A stretch of 64,000 nucleotides of DNA from CAZIUL01 sp964542475 (GTDB lineage Bacteria > Planctomycetota > B15-G4 > CAYZWU01): NCBI GenBank assembly GCA_964542475.1, contig CAZIUL010000001.1, positions 62,001-126,000 on the forward strand. Direction: 5' to 3'. The position numbers were made by a program, and so were the translations under genes. Shown in pieces: positions 24,840 through 33,159 of this stretch. The stretch's first letter is position 1. Each line of letters begins with the position of its first letter. The notes under the pieces were generated by a model. That model ran no database searches and was not told where the DNA came from. It saw only the letters and a list, made by a program, of their open reading frames with translations.

Positions 24840-25838
24840 CTAACCGAACAGTATTTCCCACCAGTTGTCGATATCATCGCCGGAAACATCGCCCCCGTTG
24901 TCAGGGATATCAGGTGGATCAAAACCGTTGCCGTCTCCGGGATTGAATCCGCCCCCGGGCATATCACCTTTTCCCCCTCCTTTTCCGCCTGGGTTTTTCC
25001 CTCCTCCTTCCGGGGTTTTACCACCTTTTCCGCCGCCACCGCTACCACCGCCGCCGCCGCCGGTAGCATCGTCCTCAGGTTCCACGAGGCTGGGAATGAC
25101 CGGGCGGACCGCCATTGTCAGTTCAGATCCGGCTGGTAAGAAGATCACGCGGTTGAACTCAAGTGTATCGCGCGACATATCATCTAGGCTGTAACCAACG
25201 ATTCTCGGGTCGATTTCGAGGGTCAGGATGACTTCAATGGCAGCCGGCAGCCTGTTGCGCTCCTTTGCATCCCACTCGTCGTACTCGTCTGCGTCCTCGA
25301 CAAGGTCTTTGTAATACTTGACTTCGAATGATTTGACGTGTTCATAGAGTAGTTCGTACCTGCCGCCTTCCGAAATCTCGTCGTCCACATGAAAGTCCTG
25401 CCGCCTGTAGAGTTCAAGGTAGTCCGGATTGGAAGGGTTCGCGCGGATCCGGTAACTGACCTCGCAAAGATCGGAGCGCACAGCTTCTTCCCCGCTCATT
25501 TCCACTATTGTCGAGTCCGTAGCAGTGATCATATGGATGCTGTCAGCAGCTTCGCCGTTCACGGTGTTGTCTTCACCGATAAAGACATCGTTGTTGTGAA
25601 TGTTCATGCACCAGACGCTGGACACGTCCTGTTCTATGAGCTTCATTATCGGCGGCCCTGACTTTGCCTTGATGCCCTCCTTTTCGATCTGCTGCTTCGC
25701 ATCGATCATTGCATACAGAGTTCCATAGATCGTGAGCATGATCAGGCTGACGATGGTTATGGCCAGGATGACCTCCATGAGCGTGAAGCCTGTTTCGGTC
25801 CGAAGCCTGCCCGGGTACCGCGGATGAGGGGAGTTCAT
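24840..25838 (-). CDS. gspJ: Type II secretion minor pseudopilin GspJ
   Basis: 332 residues. GFTLMEVILAITIVSLIMLTIYGTLYAM (about 17-45) is a type IV prepilin cleavage site and helix (Phe+1, Glu+5). The body (LIEQDVSSVWCMN, LCEVSYRI) follows GspJ. The last 75 residues are an unusual tail of Gly, Pro, Asp and Lys (GGGGGGSGGGGKGGK, then GGGKNPGGKGGGKGDMPGGG). GspJ caps the pseudopilus tip with I and K. The ATG at 25838 has AGGAGG 7 bases upstream; one at 25844 is too close to it. Confidence 0.83.
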   Translation of the reverse strand: MNSPHPRYPGRLRTETGFTLMEVILAITIVSLIMLTIYGTLYAMIDAKQQIEKEGIKAKSGPPIMKLIEQDVSSVWCMNIHNNDVFIGEDNTVNGEAADSIHMITATDSTIVEMSGEEAVRSDLCEVSYRIRANPSNPDYLELYRRQDFHVDDEISEGGRYELLYEHVKSFEVKYYKDLVEDADEYDEWDAKERNRLPAAIEVILTLEIDPRIVGYSLDDMSRDTLEFNRVIFLPAGSELTMAVRPVIPSLVEPEDDATGGGGGGSGGGGKGGKTPEGGGKNPGGKGGGKGDMPGGGFNPGDGNGFDPPDIPDNGGDVSGDDIDNWWEILFG

Positions 25839-25840
25839 TT

Positions 25841-26395
25841 TCATTCCTCCTCGGTAGAAGATCCGAAAGACTGCCTGTCGTACTGCTCCTCGGTAAGAAG
25901 TACCGGAATATATGTGTCGATGACGTATTCGTTATCCATGTCTTCCTCTTCTTGTTTTACGGAGGGGAAGAAGATCCGGATTTCGACATGCCGCATCACC
26001 ATCGGACCGATTTCCTCTTCTTCGTCGTCAAAGACGCTGTCTGACGGGGTGTCGTCCAAGTAGCTGTCGCCGTACTCGCCGTCATACTCCGACATGCCTC
26101 CGCTGAAGTCGTATAAAGTAACTTTGTATTCGTATCGATAGTCGGGCCAGTCCTCGAAATTGCCTGCCCCTTCGTCTTCCAGCACTTCGAGAGCTATTTG
26201 AGTGAGCTGCCTTTGGGCGAGTTCTCTTGCCACGCGGATCGATTTGCTGTAGAGGGCCTTTTGAAAGCTTTCCTCGCGCAAAAGAAGCATCGGAACGACC
26301 GCAACCGCAAGGATGGCCACGGAGACCATGACTTCAAGCAGTGTGAACCCGCGCTTGTCAAAGCGCTTAAAAGGAATATTCGTCGATTTCCTCAT
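25841..26395 (-). CDS. gspI: Type II secretion minor pseudopilin GspI-like
   Basis: About 184 residues starting MRKSTNIPFKRFDKRG, cleavage site GFTLLEVMVSVAILAVAVVPML. VARELAQRQLTQIALE matches the GspI/V segment where the tip subunits meet. An acidic middle (DEEEEIGPMV) and EEE end are atypical. The start overlaps the end of gspH by 29 bases, so translation is coupled. The I assignment is by order and by the AxxxAxxxL pattern; GspV-like naming is possible. Confidence 0.75.
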   Translation of the reverse strand: MRKSTNIPFKRFDKRGFTLLEVMVSVAILAVAVVPMLLLREESFQKALYSKSIRVARELAQRQLTQIALEVLEDEGAGNFEDWPDYRYEYKVTLYDFSGGMSEYDGEYGDSYLDDTPSDSVFDDEEEEIGPMVMRHVEIRIFFPSVKQEEEDMDNEYVIDTYIPVLLTEEQYDRQSFGSSTEEE

Positions 26396-26930
26396 ATTCA
26401 ACCTGTCCGTCCAGTATCTCGGCAAATCCTGTCAGGCTGTTGATTCTTACAGATACGGCGCTGTCGTAATAGGTGTCCTTGATTTGCGTGATGTGGCCTG
26501 TTACCGAACCATCCGGGTTTATCAACACCGTGGTTTTGTCTGTTTCTTCGACGGCCATGCTCTTGTCTCCGAGCAGGATCTTTTCGAAGATCACATTTTC
26601 AGGAAGTTTCCTGAACTCCAGCATTTCGGTCTGCCCGGGCCCGAGTATAACTCCGTACTCATCGATCTCGAACGGCAGATAGGCCCAGTAACCTCTGTTC
26701 TTGATGTCGTATTCCAGGTAGGCAGGCTGCTTGTAAACCATGATTGTGGAGATTCTCAGGTGCTCGATGTCTGATATGAGCTTCCTGCACGAGGCCTTGA
26801 GGCGTGTCGCGGGAAGGAATGTGTCCACCTTATAGAAAACGATGGTGAGGCCTAGGCCGATGATTGCAACTGTAACCATCAGCTCGATCAGCGTGAAACC
26901 CTGGTTTTTCCTGCTAACAACAGCGTCCAT
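26367..26930 (-). CDS. gspH: Type II secretion pseudopilin GspH-like
   Basis: About 187 residues. MDAVVSRKNQGFTLIELMVTVAIIG is a standard prepilin N-terminus (cleaved after Gly, Phe+1, Glu+5). The remaining beta-rich body (LKASCRKLISDIEHLRISTIM, DGSVTGHITQIKD) resembles GspH/FimT. It is a minor subunit of the pseudopilus. Confidence 0.82.
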   Translation of the reverse strand: MDAVVSRKNQGFTLIELMVTVAIIGLGLTIVFYKVDTFLPATRLKASCRKLISDIEHLRISTIMVYKQPAYLEYDIKNRGYWAYLPFEIDEYGVILGPGQTEMLEFRKLPENVIFEKILLGDKSMAVEETDKTTVLINPDGSVTGHITQIKDTYYDSAVSVRINSLTGFAEILDGQVEYEEIDEYSF

Positions 26931-27024
26931 CATTTACCTGTTCGTTGAGAAGAAGCGTTTTTTTGCGACGGGTCAACCGGTATTCAAGGGCACGTGTAGA
27001 CACCGGTAAAGACTTTTTCATGCC

Positions 27025-27474
27025 TCAATACTGGTAGCCCTGGTCCTTGTCGCCAAGCGAGGAGATGTCCATATCCGCGCCTTCCCCGCCCTCGAGACCG
27101 TCGGCCCCGTACGAGATTATTTCGAACTTGCTGCCCATGATGTTGTAGATGTAGCTGTTGCCCCACGGGTCCACCAGGCTTTCCTCTTTCTCCAGGTAAG
27201 GCTCGTTCAAGTTGAACTCGTTTGGTTGAAGGAGCTCCTCGAGGGTGGATGGGAGCTTGAGCTTGTTGTCCATCCGGAACTTCTCAACGGTGCTTTTAAG
27301 CGTATCAATGTTGGTTTTTGCAACCGTTTGCTGTGACTGGGCAAAGTACGGGAAGATGTTCGTTGCCACCACAAGGCCGAGCACCCCTAAGATCGCCACC
27401 ACGACCATCAGCTCGATAAGAGTGAAGGCTTTTCGGTTTTCGTTTCTGTTTTCTTTTATGTGTGCGTGAAACAT
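27025..27474 (-). CDS. gspG: Type II secretion major pseudopilin GspG
   Basis: 149 residues. The cleavage site is Ala-Phe (KAFTLIELMVVVAILGVLG; GspG usually has Gly at -1). DPWGNSYIYN and ISYGADGLEGGEGADMDISS are the GspG calcium-site and C-terminal hallmarks. It forms the pseudopilus shaft that pushes substrates through GspD. GGGAG is 7 bases upstream of the ATG. Confidence 0.95.
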   Translation of the reverse strand: MFHAHIKENRNENRKAFTLIELMVVVAILGVLGLVVATNIFPYFAQSQQTVAKTNIDTLKSTVEKFRMDNKLKLPSTLEELLQPNEFNLNEPYLEKEESLVDPWGNSYIYNIMGSKFEIISYGADGLEGGEGADMDISSLGDKDQGYQY

Positions 27475-27629
27475 GGCTATCTCCCTACAAGCTCTATGTG
27501 TACGTATGGAACAGTTGATCTGTCTATATACCGACTTTCAGAAGCGAATCGGGTGAGTACACAAGGTGTACATGTATACGAGGCATTATACATTTCCAAG
27601 GGCTTTTTATCAATATCAATCAATCATTA

Positions 27630-28850
27630 TCACCCGCCCATTCTGCTCAGTTGCAGCATGGGTAGGATGATGGACAGGACAATGAAAGCTACGATTACCG
27701 CCATGACAAGAATGAGGACCGGCTCCAGCAGGGCGGTCATCTTCTGCGTGGCGATTTCTATCTCCTCGTCGTAGGCTTCGGAGATGGTCTCCAGGATATC
27801 TTCCAGTTCGCCCGATTGTTCTCCTACGGATATCATGTACCCGACCGCCGGTGGAAAAACCCCGCTCTTTTTAAGCGGGGATGAGATGTCGGTTCCCTCC
27901 ATGATGTTCTTGTGAACATCGTTCAGCACGTTTTCAACAACAGCGTTCCCAACGATGTCTTTCACGATGATCAGGGCTTCGAGCACGGGAACCCCGCTTT
28001 TGAGCAGCGTGGACAGTGTTACAGCGAAACGGCTGATGGCCTGTTTCTTGAAGAGATCCCCAAAGATCGGTGATTTGAGGAGAAAAGCATCGGTGGTCAG
28101 TTTTCCTTTTTCGGTCTTTCGAATTGCAGCCAGAATCAAAAAGAGCAACACGATCGCAGGGATCAGCAGAATCCAGTACTGAACCAGAAAGTCGCTGATT
28201 CCAATCAATATCTTGGTGGGAAGCGGAAGGGCGCCTTCCTTGGCGCGTATCAGAACCACAAGCTTTGGAACCACCACTGTCATTAGCACCGAAACAACAA
28301 TCGCGCCGACGAAGACCATGACCATGGGGTACATGAGCGCGGCCTGGATCCGGTTACGGATACGGTTTTGCTTGAGCATGTACTGGGCCAGGCGCATGAG
28401 AACGCCTTCCAGGTTTCCAGCGGCTTCACCGGCCTTTACCATGTTGACGTAGAGTTTGCTGAAAACGTTGGGATGCTGCGAGAGCGCGTCAGCGAAGGAC
28501 GTTCCCTGGGTGACCTTTTCCCGCACGTCACGGAACACGGTCTCGAGCCTTTTCGACTCTATCTGTTCGATAAGGGCCTTCATCGCATCCGCCATCGGGA
28601 TGCCTGCCTGGAGCAGTGTTGCTAGCTGGCGCGTGACCATTGCAAGCTCGCCGATCCTGCGTTTTCTTGCAAAAAGGTTCTGGAGGGACAGGCGGGAATG
28701 CTTGGCTAGATCTTCGATCTGCCTCAGGTTGACAACATGCATGTTGTCGCGGCGCAGCTTCACCCGCGCTTCCCTTGGGGTGTCCGCGTCCATCACGCCT
28801 GTCTTTGTTTGTCCGCTGGATGTGAAGGCCTTGTATTCGAAAACGGGCAT
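27630..28850 (-). CDS. gspF: Type II secretion inner-membrane platform protein GspF
   Basis: 406 residues, starting MPVFEYKAFTSSGQTKTG (typical 'YxYxAxxxxGxxxxG'). Two homologous helical F domains with three membrane helices (about 165-190, 215-245, 370-400). ATG at 28850, CGAGG six bases upstream; a TTG two codons earlier is not needed. It binds the GspE ATPase, encoded just upstream. Confidence 0.94.
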   Translation of the reverse strand: MPVFEYKAFTSSGQTKTGVMDADTPREARVKLRRDNMHVVNLRQIEDLAKHSRLSLQNLFARKRRIGELAMVTRQLATLLQAGIPMADAMKALIEQIESKRLETVFRDVREKVTQGTSFADALSQHPNVFSKLYVNMVKAGEAAGNLEGVLMRLAQYMLKQNRIRNRIQAALMYPMVMVFVGAIVVSVLMTVVVPKLVVLIRAKEGALPLPTKILIGISDFLVQYWILLIPAIVLLFLILAAIRKTEKGKLTTDAFLLKSPIFGDLFKKQAISRFAVTLSTLLKSGVPVLEALIIVKDIVGNAVVENVLNDVHKNIMEGTDISSPLKKSGVFPPAVGYMISVGEQSGELEDILETISEAYDEEIEIATQKMTALLEPVLILVMAVIVAFIVLSIILPMLQLSRMGG

Positions 28851-28898
28851 CTGCAACCTCGAAAATCAATATAGTAGCATGTGAAGCGCCTCTATCGT

Positions 28899-30611
28899 TT
28901 ACATATCGTCGAGCTGTGTGATCCTGAGCACTTCATCGATTGTGGTGACCCCTTTGAGAACCTTGCTGATTCCGTCCATTCGCAGTGTTTTCATTATGCC
29001 TCTTTCGAGGGCGGATTTCTTGATCGTGCTGGCGCCTGTCCTGTCCATGATCTGGTCTTTTGTCGTGTAGTCGATTGGCAGGATCTCGTAGATCGCGGTT
29101 CGGTCCACGTATCCGGACCCGAAGCAGTAGTCGCACCCCTTGCCTACCCATATCTTTCCTTCGGGAAAAACATCGGGCACGAGGCCCACCTCTTTGAGCT
29201 TTTTGGTCGTGGGTTTGTCCGGAGGGATCTGCTCCTTGCATTTGGGGCAGATGACGCGGACCAGGCGCTGGGCGACAACCACCAGGAGCGAGGAGGAGAC
29301 GAGGTACGGTTCGACACCAATATCGAGCATACGTGTCACCGCGCTTGCAGCGTCGTTGGTGTGCAGGGTGGAGAGAACGAGGTGCCCTGTCAAGGCGGCG
29401 CGGATGGAGATCTCCGCTGTTTCAAAGTCGCGTACCTCTCCCACCATCATGACATCCGGATCCTGGCGCAGGAACGATCTCAATCCGTTCGCGAATGTGA
29501 GACCTTTCTTGATGTTCACCTGCACCTGGCTGATCCCGTCGAGGTTGTACTCGATGGGATCCTCTATGGTGAGCATGTTTTTCTCGGCGGCGTTCAGCTC
29601 GGACATTCCCGCGTAGAGAGTTGTTGTTTTTCCCGAGCCGGTGGGACCTGTAACGAAGATGATGCCGTGTGTGTATAAAAAGTACTTCCGGATCAGTTTC
29701 AGGTTGTCTTCGTCTAGGCCGATCTCTTCGAGTTTGTAGACTCTAGCGCTTTTGTCCAGAAGCCTCATGACTATTCTTTCCCCGTTGGACGAAGGTATGG
29801 ATGATATGCGGACATCCACGTCGCTGTTTCCGATTCTGACCGTGGCCCGGCCGTCCTGGGGCAGCCTGCGCTCCGCAATATCCATCTTACCCATGATCTT
29901 GATACGGGAAATGATGGCGTCCTGCACCTTTTTAGGGGCGGATTCCATGTCGTAGAGGATGCCGTCCACCCTGTAACGGACCTGAATGCGGTCTGTGTAC
30001 GGCTGGAGGTGAACATCCGACGCTCTCATCTTCAGCGCCTGGAAGAGCACCATGTTCACCAGCTTGATTATCGGCGCCTTGTTGGCAACATCGAGGAGAT
30101 CCTCATCATCTTCCACCTCTGCCGTCAGGCTGATTATGTCTTCGTCGCTCAGGTCATCCAATGCCTCGTCCACGGCGTCCATGCGGTGCTTGTAGGCCCG
30201 GTTGATGAGGGCGGTGATCTCGGCCTTGGTAGACAGCACAGGTTCGATTTGGCTCCTTATCATAGAGGCCAGCTCGTCCATGGGGTGGGTTTCGAACGGG
30301 CTGCAGGTGGCTACGAGAAAGGCGCCGTTCGCGGTTCCCGTGGAAACGAGGTTGTAGTTGCGTGCAAAGTGAACCGGTACCTTGTCCAGAAACTCCTTGG
30401 GAACGGATTCGTCTCTCAGGTCGCTCCTGTATTCGTAATCAAGGTAAGAGCCGATAAACTTCAAGACCTCAGGCTCTGAAAGATAACCACGGGTAAGGAG
30501 AGCTTTGTCCAGAGTCGAACCGGTGTTTTCCATGGACTTGAGGCAGTCCTTGATCTGATCGTCATCGAGGCGGCCTTCATCTTTCAAAAGCTGAAGGATT
30601 TTATCCAGCAT
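28899..30611 (-). CDS. gspE: Type II secretion ATPase GspE
   Basis: 570 residues, cytoplasmic hexameric ATPase. N-terminal N1E-like region, then Walker A GPTGSGKTTTLYAGM, the Asp box IEDPIEYNLDGISQ, Walker B MVGEVRDFETAEIS, the His box STLHTNDAASAVTRM and a Cys4 zinc knuckle (CPKCKE ... CDYCFGSG). Drives pseudopilus assembly. GGAGGAAGG precedes the ATG. Confidence 0.95.
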   Translation of the reverse strand: MLDKILQLLKDEGRLDDDQIKDCLKSMENTGSTLDKALLTRGYLSEPEVLKFIGSYLDYEYRSDLRDESVPKEFLDKVPVHFARNYNLVSTGTANGAFLVATCSPFETHPMDELASMIRSQIEPVLSTKAEITALINRAYKHRMDAVDEALDDLSDEDIISLTAEVEDDEDLLDVANKAPIIKLVNMVLFQALKMRASDVHLQPYTDRIQVRYRVDGILYDMESAPKKVQDAIISRIKIMGKMDIAERRLPQDGRATVRIGNSDVDVRISSIPSSNGERIVMRLLDKSARVYKLEEIGLDEDNLKLIRKYFLYTHGIIFVTGPTGSGKTTTLYAGMSELNAAEKNMLTIEDPIEYNLDGISQVQVNIKKGLTFANGLRSFLRQDPDVMMVGEVRDFETAEISIRAALTGHLVLSTLHTNDAASAVTRMLDIGVEPYLVSSSLLVVVAQRLVRVICPKCKEQIPPDKPTTKKLKEVGLVPDVFPEGKIWVGKGCDYCFGSGYVDRTAIYEILPIDYTTKDQIMDRTGASTIKKSALERGIMKTLRMDGISKVLKGVTTIDEVLRITQLDDM

Positions 30612-30714
30612 TGAATTACCTTCCTCCAGTAGGTGGTGTTTTACTTGTTGAACCGATCGGATTTAACGTCCTGCCGGCTGTACGAGACAGGGCCGCTATC
30701 CGCATAATAAACCT

Positions 30715-32925
30715 CTACAACTCCCCGGTTTTGTTTTCTGATTTTTCCGTTTCAATGTACTCTCTCTGAACTTCCCCTGTGTCAGGTTCGGCATAGGACG
30801 GGATCTCGAAGATCCAGTCAGCGCCCGCATCGATCATGCTCTTATCAGCCTTGGTGTCCTCGAAGTCGGGATCGATGAGCATTATGTTGCCGTTCAAGGC
30901 TTCCGCTTCTTTCTTTTTCCGATAAGAGATATCGTCGAGGTTCGCAAAGTCATCCCCTATGATGTGTGGAGTGATGAAGACGTACAGGTTGACCTTCCGT
31001 TTCGACTCGGTCGTGCTTCTGAAGAGCCAGCCGATCAGCGGGAGGTCGCCCAAGATGGGGAACTTGCTCTTGTTCTCCGTATGGTCATCCGTGATAACTC
31101 CGCCGATGATCATGGTGTGACCGTCAGGCATTGTCACCGCGGTCTTGACCTCGCGCTCAGCCTTGGGCGGCGGTATGTTTGGCCCTGCAGCTCCCGAGAA
31201 GTTGGAAACAAGGATCTCCACCTGTAGTTTCAGGTAGTTGCCTGCTGAAATGGAGGGGGAGATCTTCACTGTGATGCCCGCATCCTCATAACCTCCGAAG
31301 GTCTCGGTCGATTGTCCGCTGTCGCCATGATAGTTGCTTTCCGCGAACGGGACGTTGTCCATGGACTTTATCTCAGCTTCCTCGTTGTCGTTGGTTAGAA
31401 CGGAGGGCATGGAGAGGATGTTGGCGCTTGTGTTTTCGTGTATTGCTGACAGCAGAAAGGGCAGGGCGAACACGTCGTCGTCGCTATTTTTTGGCCAGTT
31501 GATGATGCCGCCATACAATCCGGTGGGAGGGGTGGTCAGCGGGGTTCTTGTGTAAGTGCCCGTATTCTCATCATAGTCGATATCTGAGAGCCCGAAGCTT
31601 GTGATGCCGAACGGCTCGGTGCCTCCGGCATCGATGTGCACCCCGCCGAGCTCCACAGACAGGCTTTCAGTGTCGCTGCTTGTCAACTCGACCAGTGCCA
31701 CCTCGATCAAAACCTGCCGCCTGCGGATGTCGAGTTTCTTGATGACCTCGAGGAGCTCGGCGTACTTGGTTTTCGTGGCTGTGATGACAAGCGAGTTGGA
31801 CGCGTCATCCGCAACCACCTGCGCAGGCTCTTCCATCCCGCTTGCGCTGGGTGATGTTCCTCCTGTTGATCCGGGCGCTCTTCGGTTTGTTCCGGCCTGC
31901 TGCTGGCCCCTGAGCATTTCTTCGAGTACCTTCTGCATATCAACGGCCAAGGTGTTCTTTAGCCTGTAGACATGGATGTCGCCCCTGGGATCCACCTCAA
32001 CATCTAGAACATCGACCCATCCCTTGATCCTTGCGACCATCTTGTCGGATCCGGTTATTAGCAGCGATCTGGTCCTTGGTTCGGCAAGGATCTTTGGTTC
32101 CGGCTCCACGAGAATGCCTGACGATGCAGCAGGTTTGACTGTCTGTCCCGGTTTAAGGTTTCTGACCGCTGCCACGAGCTGGGTCAGGATCGGTTCCAGC
32201 TCTTCAGGCACCGCGTAGTCGAGCTCGCACTTGATAAAAAGAGCTTCCGTCTCCTGCGGTTCAACATCCATCAGATCCAGAAGCTTGGTAATGTAGTAGA
32301 CTTTGTTGGCGAAACCGGTGATGATCACAGAGTTAGAGTTTTGCACCGGCCGGACCGATTCGAGCTGCTGGTTCGTAAAATAGGGATTCAGGGAAGTAAT
32401 CGTTTCACGCGAATCGATGTATTTGAGCTGAACGGTCGTTGTGATGAGCCTTCCCGGGTTGTCCTTGAATTCTGCCACCCTGTCGAGGCTGATCACGGGG
32501 GCCTGTGCCTTGAACAGATCGGTTCCGCGCCCTGCAGCTGATGGGGTCATTTTCCTGATCGTGATGAAAAACGGTTCATCTTCCGGGCCGTAAGGAGCGC
32601 AGATGAATCCGTAGCTGACCAGCACGGACTGGAAGTACTCGAAGAAACCCTTAGGGTTCTTTCGTATTTTTTGCTTACCTATGATAAAAATCTGAACATC
32701 TTCCACTTCTACATCCTGGAACTGGATTGCATAACCGGTGATGTCCTGGCATAAGACGATCAGATCTTTCAGCGGAGTGCCTTCGCTTTCGTTGAACTGA
32801 ATCAGGTAGTAATCGTCTCCGATCTCGAATTCGTAGTTGGCCTGCGCAAACAGATTCGAAGGGATTAAAAAAGCGATGAAGAGCACGGACAGCTTAAGAA
32901 AAAAGACGGGGATCCTCGATTTCAT
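30715..32925 (-). CDS. gspD: Type II secretion outer-membrane secretin GspD
   Basis: 736 residues with signal peptide (MKSRIPVFFLKLSVLFIAFLIPSNLFAQ). N0-N3 domains follow: PLKDLIVLCQDITGYAIQFQDV, then ITTTVQLKYIDSRE, then VYRLKNTLAVDMQKVLEEMLRGQ with a disordered Ser/Gly loop (about 340-370). The secretin core is RQVLIEVALVELTSSD..., MPDGHTMIIGGVITDD and the canonical FPILGDLPLIGWLFRSTTE. The C-terminus (about 660-736) is acidic and lacks an obvious pilotin site. First gene of the minus-strand operon. Confidence 0.95.
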   Translation of the reverse strand: MKSRIPVFFLKLSVLFIAFLIPSNLFAQANYEFEIGDDYYLIQFNESEGTPLKDLIVLCQDITGYAIQFQDVEVEDVQIFIIGKQKIRKNPKGFFEYFQSVLVSYGFICAPYGPEDEPFFITIRKMTPSAAGRGTDLFKAQAPVISLDRVAEFKDNPGRLITTTVQLKYIDSRETITSLNPYFTNQQLESVRPVQNSNSVIITGFANKVYYITKLLDLMDVEPQETEALFIKCELDYAVPEELEPILTQLVAAVRNLKPGQTVKPAASSGILVEPEPKILAEPRTRSLLITGSDKMVARIKGWVDVLDVEVDPRGDIHVYRLKNTLAVDMQKVLEEMLRGQQQAGTNRRAPGSTGGTSPSASGMEEPAQVVADDASNSLVITATKTKYAELLEVIKKLDIRRRQVLIEVALVELTSSDTESLSVELGGVHIDAGGTEPFGITSFGLSDIDYDENTGTYTRTPLTTPPTGLYGGIINWPKNSDDDVFALPFLLSAIHENTSANILSMPSVLTNDNEEAEIKSMDNVPFAESNYHGDSGQSTETFGGYEDAGITVKISPSISAGNYLKLQVEILVSNFSGAAGPNIPPPKAEREVKTAVTMPDGHTMIIGGVITDDHTENKSKFPILGDLPLIGWLFRSTTESKRKVNLYVFITPHIIGDDFANLDDISYRKKKEAEALNGNIMLIDPDFEDTKADKSMIDAGADWIFEIPSYAEPDTGEVQREYIETEKSENKTGEL

Positions 32926-32982
32926 CCCGTTATATCCTCCAGAAGTCGAATAAAGGTGCTATCAATTGTTATAATCTTGTCG

Positions 32983-33011
32983 AAGATACAGGGCGATGTT
33001 CTGAAAGTCAA
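32983..33011 (-). promoter_or_regulatory. Candidate sigma70 promoter of the gsp operon
   Basis: On the minus strand TTGACT (33011-33006), a 17-base spacer and TATCTT (32988-32983), about 58 bases upstream of the gspD start. AGGGCG and CGCCCT (around 32989-33017) form an inverted repeat surrounding the -35, which may be an operator. Confidence 0.4.
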
Positions 33012-33159
33012 CCGCCCTGCTCCCGCAATAAATTGTTATCGGTTCGACGGGTGGCATATTTTTCTTATTCCTTGATTTAATTAACTTTTCGGCCACCTTG
33101 TTAGCGATGAACCGATAGAAATCGAGCTGGGCGGCCTGGTCGAGGATGGAGAAAAAAGC

